This document shows, piece after piece, positions 59,170 to 64,000 of a stretch of 64,000 nt of DNA. Numbering within the stretch: position 1 is the first letter of the stretch; every line of letters starts with the position of its first letter. Origin of the DNA: Pseudomonas sp. SDI (GTDB taxonomy: Bacteria > Pseudomonadota > Gammaproteobacteria > Pseudomonadales > Pseudomonadaceae); assembly GCF_003105155.1 (NCBI RefSeq), contig NZ_QETK01000006.1, positions 117,653 to 181,652 on the forward strand, in the 5' to 3' direction. Made by a program: the position numbers and the translations under genes. The notes below the pieces were generated by a model. The model had not been told where the DNA came from and did no database searches. It was given only the letters and a program-made list of their open reading frames with translations.

Positions 59170-61755
59170 TCAGGAAGCATCCATCCGCGACCTCGCGGCA
59201 TGCGTGGTCAGCAGTTGCTCGAACGCCGCCTGGTCCACCGGCCGGCTCAGGTAGAAACCTTGCACCTCATGGCACTGCTCTTTATCCAGCGCCCGCAGTT
59301 GCTGTTCGGTTTCCACCCCCTCTGCGGTTACCGTCAGCCCCATGGCCTTGCCCAGGTTGATGATCGCCTGCACCACTGCGCGGTCATTGCCGTCGCCGTT
59401 TAACCCGGCAATGAAGCGTTTGTCGATCTTGATGCTGTCGAACGGGTAGGTGCGCAGGTAGCCCAGCGACGAATAGCCGGTACCGAAGTCGTCCATGTTC
59501 AGCCGCACGCCCAGCTCCTTCAGGGCATTCATCGTGCCCAGCGCACCCTCGATGTCGTTGAGCATGACGTTCTCGGTAATCTCCAGCTCCAGGCGTTGCG
59601 CTGGGAAGCCGGTCTCGATGAGGATGTCGCGAACATCCCGGACTACATCACTGCGGGAAAACTGCGCGGGCGACAGGTTGACCGAAATCAGCAGCCCCGT
59701 CGGCCAGTGGCGGGCAATCTCGCAGGCCTTGCGCAGCACCCAGCGGCCCAGGGGGACGATCAGGTCGGTCTGCTCGGCCAGCGGAATGAAGGTATCCGGT
59801 CCGAGCAGCCCCTCCACCGGGTGCTGCCAGCGTAGCAGCGCCTCGACAGAAACGATGTCCATGGTCTCCAGGCGGTAGCGCGGTTGGAAATGCAGGACAA
59901 ACTCATGATTTTTTACCGCCCGGCGCAGGTCGTTCTCCAGTTGTCGGCGGTACTGGATCTGCTCGTTCATCTCTGGCGAGAAGTAACGCCAGGTGTTTTT
60001 ACCGTCCGCCTTGGCCTGGTACAGGGCAATGTCCGCACAGCGGATCAGCTCGCCGGCGTCGAATCCCTGTACGCGTGTCTGGGCAATCCCCAGGCTGGCG
60101 CCGATATGCAAGTGCTGGTCTTCATGGGTAATGGCCTGTTGCAGGTTTTCCAGCAGGCGTTCGCAGAACCGATCGATCTCGCTGCGGCTGTCCATGCCAT
60201 TCATCACCAGCACGAACTCGTCGCCACCCAGCCGGGCGACCAGATCGCCGTCGCGGATCGAGTCGCGCAGGCGGGCGGCGACCTCCAGCAGCACGGCGTC
60301 GCCAGCGGCATGCCCAAGGGAGTCATTGATCTGCTTGAAGCTGTCCAGGTCAAGCAGAAGCAGGGTCAGCGGTGGCGCGTCGCGCTCCTTGACCAGAATC
60401 TGCTCAAGGAACCGCGAGAGTTTGTTGCGGTTGGCCAGCCCGGTTAGTGCGTCGTGCATCGACAAGTGCTGGATGCGGGCATGCGCGGCCACCTCGTCGG
60501 TGATGTCGCTGGCGGTGCCGCGGAACCCGGCCACTTGCCCGCCGAGCAGGATGGCCCGGGCAGACACCCGGCAGAAGCGCGTTTGATTGTTCTGGTCGCG
60601 ATAGGCACAGCGCAGGTTAGCGCGCTGTTGCGGGTTGGGGTCGGTCTGCTCGTCGAGCCACAGCATCAGCGGTGTGGTTTCGCAGCTGAGCAACTGGTTG
60701 AGCGGCTGGCCTAACCAGTCGCGGGTGGCGTAGCCGGTAACGGCGACGAAACGTTGCGACAGATAGGTCAGGCGCTGATGTCGGTCGGTTTCCCAGATCC
60801 AGTCGGACGCGGCCTCGGCTACTGAGCGAAAACGCTGCTCGCTGGCCTCCAGTGCCTGATTGCTGGCCTGCAGACGTTGCAAGTTGCCATCGATTTCCCG
60901 CGAGGTGCGCAGGGCATAGCGGAAGAAGTAGCCCATCAGCAAACCTAACACCAGCATTGCCCCGAGCAGCGGCGGCAGCACTGCCCAGAGCAGCCGGTTG
61001 CCGGGTTGCGGGGTGCTCCAGTCGAGACGGTAGCCGGTGTCGCCCAGGTTCAGGCTGGGCGAGTCGGCTGCTGGTGCGCTGGTTTTCTCCAGGTGCATGC
61101 CATCCAGTCCGGCGTCGCTGCCGAGCTTGTCGAGCTTCGCTTGGGTGAGTTGGTCGACGAAGAGCATGACCGACGTGGTTTTCGGGTCGACCGACAGAAC
61201 GTCGTCGTCCGGGCGAATGGCCGCCGCGCTGAGCACCGCCGGCCAGCCGTTGAACAGCACGTGCCGGGTGATCTGCTGACGTTCGGCAGCAACGCTGCGC
61301 GCCTGTTCGATGATCGCAGGCAACGATGCGTCGATGTAGGCGCTGGCCTCCGATGCGCTGGGCTGGCCCTTGAACAGGGCGTATTTGGTATGTTGATCGT
61401 CGACCACGAACACGCCCTCGTAGCCGCTGGCGTCATACAGTGATTCGCCGACGTTTTTCTCTACGTAGGCCCATTGTTTGTCTGCCGGACCATTGAGGTG
61501 CTCGTAGGCGGCATCCCATACGGCGTAGCTGGAGAGAAACTGGCGCGAGGCTTCGAGCCGCTGCTCCAGCGCCTTGTGCGCATAAAAGGCGCTCTTCTGG
61601 TTTTCGCCGCGATTGAGTGTCGCGGCGATGTTGAACAGAGCGCCCAGTGCGATCAGGCAGGCCAGGGCGAACAGCGCCGCGATCACCGCGATCAATTTGC
61701 GCGTTTGCAGGCTGGGGCGTGACACAGGCGGGCGAACAACGACATTCCTGTCCAT
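59170..61755 (-). CDS. Membrane CHASE4-PAS-GGDEF-EAL signalling protein
   Basis: An 861-residue protein: membrane helix (~20-45), periplasmic CHASE4-type sensor (~50-255), second helix (~262-285), PAS with 'WIWETDRHQRLTYLSQRFVAVTGY', GGDEF with the active-site 'RLGGDEF' and an I-site RDGD five residues ahead, then an EAL domain with 'VEALLRW', 'DDFGTGYSSL' and 'AEGVETEQQ'. It can make and degrade cyclic di-GMP; both sites look intact. ATG 61755 fits AGGA upstream. The GGDEF gene lies 60 bp upstream on the same strand. Confidence 0.92.
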   Translation of the reverse strand: MDRNVVVRPPVSRPSLQTRKLIAVIAALFALACLIALGALFNIAATLNRGENQKSAFYAHKALEQRLEASRQFLSSYAVWDAAYEHLNGPADKQWAYVEKNVGESLYDASGYEGVFVVDDQHTKYALFKGQPSASEASAYIDASLPAIIEQARSVAAERQQITRHVLFNGWPAVLSAAAIRPDDDVLSVDPKTTSVMLFVDQLTQAKLDKLGSDAGLDGMHLEKTSAPAADSPSLNLGDTGYRLDWSTPQPGNRLLWAVLPPLLGAMLVLGLLMGYFFRYALRTSREIDGNLQRLQASNQALEASEQRFRSVAEAASDWIWETDRHQRLTYLSQRFVAVTGYATRDWLGQPLNQLLSCETTPLMLWLDEQTDPNPQQRANLRCAYRDQNNQTRFCRVSARAILLGGQVAGFRGTASDITDEVAAHARIQHLSMHDALTGLANRNKLSRFLEQILVKERDAPPLTLLLLDLDSFKQINDSLGHAAGDAVLLEVAARLRDSIRDGDLVARLGGDEFVLVMNGMDSRSEIDRFCERLLENLQQAITHEDQHLHIGASLGIAQTRVQGFDAGELIRCADIALYQAKADGKNTWRYFSPEMNEQIQYRRQLENDLRRAVKNHEFVLHFQPRYRLETMDIVSVEALLRWQHPVEGLLGPDTFIPLAEQTDLIVPLGRWVLRKACEIARHWPTGLLISVNLSPAQFSRSDVVRDVRDILIETGFPAQRLELEITENVMLNDIEGALGTMNALKELGVRLNMDDFGTGYSSLGYLRTYPFDSIKIDKRFIAGLNGDGNDRAVVQAIINLGKAMGLTVTAEGVETEQQLRALDKEQCHEVQGFYLSRPVDQAAFEQLLTTHAARSRMDAS

Positions 61756-61814
61756 GGGTGTGCTGATCCTGTCTGACGTGCATCCCTTCAGGTCACGACC
61801 TTCCGGGCGAACTT

Positions 61815-62891
61815 TCAATCAGGATAGGCGAGCCTCAGCGTGTTGCTGCCGTTTTTGGCGGAATTGACCCGGTTTCGCCCACTGTTCTTCGCAGCGTATA
61901 GCGCCTGGTCGGCTTCGTTGAGCCAGGCGACAGGGTCGTCGAAGTCGTCTCGGCAACTGGCCAGGCCGATGCTCAGGCTGATGCGCAGCTGTGGCAGTTG
62001 CTCGCTGCGAAAGTCGCTGAGCTGCTGGCGCAGGCGTTCCATCACCCGAGTTGCCTGCTCCAGGGTGGTATTGGGCAGGATCACGCAGAATTCGTCGCCA
62101 CCATAGCGCCCGGCGAGGTCGTCCTCGCGCAGGTTGCGTTTGAGTTCGCCGCTCAGCTGGCGCAGCACGCAATCGCCGACGACATGCCCGAAGGTATCGT
62201 TGATCGATTTGAAGTGGTCGATGTCGATGATGGCAATCACTGCAGCGCAGGCGTGTTGCTGGCAGGCCTGGAACTTCAGTTGCAGCAGGTCTTTCCATGA
62301 GCCATGGTTGAGCAGACCGGTGAGGCTGTCGGTCCGGCTCAGGGCACTGAGGGTACGCTTGTGCTCGGCCAGCTTGATTGCCAGGCGGTAGCACACCCAG
62401 CCCAAGGCCAGCGGGTACAGCGTCAGCATCGGCAGGCAGGCATAGACCTGCTGGGTGCTGGTGACCAGTTGCAGCTCCGGGCCGAATGCGGCAATCGCCA
62501 GCAGCATCCCCGCCACTTGCGCCAGCAGGCCTCTGAGCACCAAGCGCTGGCCGCCGGCGGCGACATTGTTCATGGTCATCATCGACAGGATGGTGACACT
62601 TGGCAGCGGGTTGAACTGCATGGTGGCCGTCCAGAAACCGCCCATCAGCGAATCGATCAGCAGGTTGCGGCGTTCGGCCTGGTACGGCACCTTGGACCGC
62701 AGGCCCGTCAGGAACGCAAGGTGTGGCCAGGCCAGGCCATTGAAGAGCAGCAGCAGCCATACCCACTGCGGCAGGTCCAGGGGCCGCAGGGCGGTGTAGA
62801 CGCTGCACAGGCCGATCCCCATGCCAATGATGCGCGGTAGGTAAATTCTCCTGACAAATGAAAGACCCTTGCCTCTGCTGTTTTCCGTCAT
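61815..62891 (-). CDS. Membrane diguanylate cyclase (MASE2-GGDEF)
   Basis: A 358-residue protein with an N-terminal five-to-six-helix membrane domain resembling MASE2 ('RRIYLPRIIGMGIG', 'LPQWVWLLLLFNGLAWPHLAFL') and a C-terminal GGDEF domain: I-site REDD, active 'RYGGDEFCVIL', 'IDIDHFKSINDTFGH'. A cyclic di-GMP synthase. ATG 62891 is used; TTG 62900 is possible. It probably forms a pair with the GGDEF-EAL gene downstream. Confidence 0.9.
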   Translation of the reverse strand: MTENSRGKGLSFVRRIYLPRIIGMGIGLCSVYTALRPLDLPQWVWLLLLFNGLAWPHLAFLTGLRSKVPYQAERRNLLIDSLMGGFWTATMQFNPLPSVTILSMMTMNNVAAGGQRLVLRGLLAQVAGMLLAIAAFGPELQLVTSTQQVYACLPMLTLYPLALGWVCYRLAIKLAEHKRTLSALSRTDSLTGLLNHGSWKDLLQLKFQACQQHACAAVIAIIDIDHFKSINDTFGHVVGDCVLRQLSGELKRNLREDDLAGRYGGDEFCVILPNTTLEQATRVMERLRQQLSDFRSEQLPQLRISLSIGLASCRDDFDDPVAWLNEADQALYAAKNSGRNRVNSAKNGSNTLRLAYPD

Positions 62892-63096
62892 GGTTGCCAA
62901 TCTTTTTGCGGGCGCCGTTTATCGCATAATTTGCGTGAATATTGTTGAACAGTCATGCGCTATTCAAGAATGGCCTTACGAGCCATTTCACGGTTGGTGC
63001 AAGCAATTCTTCATTACCGACCCGGTATTCGCCGAGCGCGCCTCGCCGATGCAATGGGCCGGGCCGCTCGCTGTGGCTGTCGCGGGGGCAGATTAC

Positions 63097-63569
63097 CTAT
63101 GGCTGCTCTTCGCGGCCTTTGCTGGCAGCTTTGTTGTCCGTTTCATCCAATGCCGAAAGCGGTTTAGCGCTTTCGCTGCGAACCTGGGCATGGCTGATCA
63201 GAGCAAAGACCTCTACCGATCCGACGACGATGTGGGTGAAATCACCGAGTGCCATCAGGATGATCCAGATCTTGGCGCTCTCCATCGAGGGGATCATCCA
63301 GCCGGAGATGATCCCTTTGGCGAACACCTAGCTGCTCTCGTCGTCGGGTAGCCTTGAGTAGAGCCGCCCCATGGCTATTAGCGACAGGCCCATGCTCAGG
63401 CCTGCGGCGAGCGCCGACCACCAGAGTGCGGCGATCGAGCGCTCCAGCTCCTTGTCGCCCTGGCTGCGGATGATTTCATGCAGCACCGCTGCGCGGGCTG
63501 GTTGGCGTGCACTTCCTGTTTTTCGTCCGCAGACAGGTTGGGCATCTTGTCGTTTGGCAGGTTGCTCAT
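63097..63569 (-). pseudogene. Decayed formate/nitrite-transporter-type (YfdC-like) gene
   Basis: An ATG at 63569 begins a hydrophilic N-terminus (LPNDKMPNLSADEKQEVHA). One frame away from ~63490 the sequence reads 'AVLHEIIRSQGDKELERSIAALWWSALAAGLSMGLSLIAMG', then a TAG at 63328-63330. The next piece 'VFAKGIISGWMIPSMESAKIWIILMALGDFTHIVVGSVEVF' matches the C-terminal FNT/YfdC helices. The middle ~100 or more residues are missing, so there is a frameshift, an internal stop and a deletion. Confidence 0.7.
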
Positions 63570-63768
63570 GGGCGTCTTCCTGTGATGGACCTATGTGTAG
63601 AGTTCATCTGGCACGCATTAGTTGCCTGGACCGAGTGCGACGCGCGCAAGAGCGGTTCTTTTCAGGCGATGCTGTGACTGTCTGGGGATCCCGTTGCGCT
63701 TCTTCTATATAGAGAGTGCCGTGAGGAGGGGGGAAAGACACGAATGTTACGAAAATTGAAATTAAGGG

Positions 63769-63796
63769 TTGACGGCCGATTTAATCTCTCTATAAT
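63769..63796 (+). promoter_or_regulatory. rRNA-type promoter 1
   Basis: TTGACG (63769-63774) and TATAAT (63791-63796) are 16 bp apart and followed by a GC-rich discriminator (TCGCCCC). This is the shape of Pseudomonas stable-RNA promoters. The flanking sequence (63570-63768) contains no gene I trust. Confidence 0.7.
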
Positions 63797-63911
63797 TCGC
63801 CCCACTTCCGGCGCAGTCGAAACGGAAAACTCCTTGAGAATCAACGAGTTGGATGTTTCAGGTAGTGCCGGAGTGCTTCGATCGAAAGATCGACAGCGGT
63901 GAAAAAGGCAG

Positions 63912-63939
63912 TTGACAGCAACGTTAAGTTCTGTAGAAT
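63912..63939 (+). promoter_or_regulatory. rRNA-type promoter 2 and start of leader
   Basis: TTGACA (63912-63917) and TAGAAT (63934-63939) with 16 bp between, then CGCCTCCCGC, an expected stable-RNA discriminator. The following 60 bases (AAGTTAAGCAGGAAATTCT region) resemble the leader in front of Pseudomonas 16S rRNA, so an rrn operon probably starts just beyond the window. Confidence 0.65.
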
Positions 63940-64000
63940 TCGCCTCCCGCTGACGAGAGATCGTAGCGAGTTAAGCGTTTGAAGTTAAGCAGGAAATTCT

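Noticed and set aside
62869..63351. 160-residue plus-strand frame
   Set aside because: Antisense to the FNT-like remnant and to the start of the GGDEF gene; no ribosome site.
1..64000. CRISPR array, transposase, tRNA or retron
   Set aside because: I saw no regular direct repeats with spacers, no transposase-like protein, no reverse transcriptase and no tRNA-shaped sequence on either strand, although tRNAs can be missed by eye.

Overview
The window comes from a Pseudomonas chromosome (putida/fluorescens-type lineage, inferred). It is GC-rich and carries host genes typical of that genus: kup, eptA, rnd, pxpABC, lpxO, aceK, a MoxR/VWA pair, REP-type palindromes and an rRNA-type leader. The first ~31.5 kb is a prophage. 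The remaining ~32 kb is ordinary chromosome.

Prophage (1 to ~31.5-32.1 kb; the left end lies outside the window). The left edge holds the C-terminal part of a large serine recombinase, the likely integrase. An SOS-controlled DUF1654 gene and a four-gene early operon of unknown function follow. Next comes a lambda-style switch: a CI/LexA-like S24 repressor with a TerB-like/BRCT gene behind it on the minus strand, and a Cro-like gene, an unknown gene and a RepA-like gene on the plus strand. The same ~14-bp operator occurs in front of both early promoters (1429-1488 and 4460-4523). After a 680-bp non-coding stretch that may hold cos, the late genes form a P2-family module, closest in order to the HP1/K139 branch. 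It runs: Ogr-like activator, portal, terminase, scaffold/protease, major capsid, small terminase, head completion, tail completion, sheath, tube, lysis cassette (holin-like, SAR-type lysozyme, Rz with embedded Rz1), tail chaperone with a -1 frameshift signal, tape measure, DUF2590, baseplate J, tail I, fibre and fibre assembly, and hub/spike genes. So a lambda-like control region and a serine integrase sit on a P2/HP1-like virion module.

The right end (27.8-31.5 kb) is cargo. It holds a 33-residue peptide gene with its own dyad, promoter and terminator, a two-gene SOS operon, a Dam-type adenine methylase under a LexA box, and a DUF2335 membrane protein with a small exported partner. Four LexA-type boxes (1139, 29189, 29742, 31499) lie at the two ends of the element.

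Host part (32.1-64 kb). The genes are kup, YdcH-like, CHMI-like, eptA, rnd-ycgL, a hydroxyacid dehydrogenase, a nitroreductase, a YcgN-like protein, a degenerate peptidase-like exported protein, a SPOUT methylase, yajD, oligopeptidase B, a class II amidotransferase, DUF2937, the 5-oxoprolinase genes pxpABC, a VWA/MoxR pair, cysK, lpxO, a possible 54-codon leader ORF, two EamA transporters, aceK, and a membrane GGDEF and CHASE4-PAS-GGDEF-EAL pair. A decayed formate/nitrite-transporter-type gene and two rRNA-type promoters end the window.
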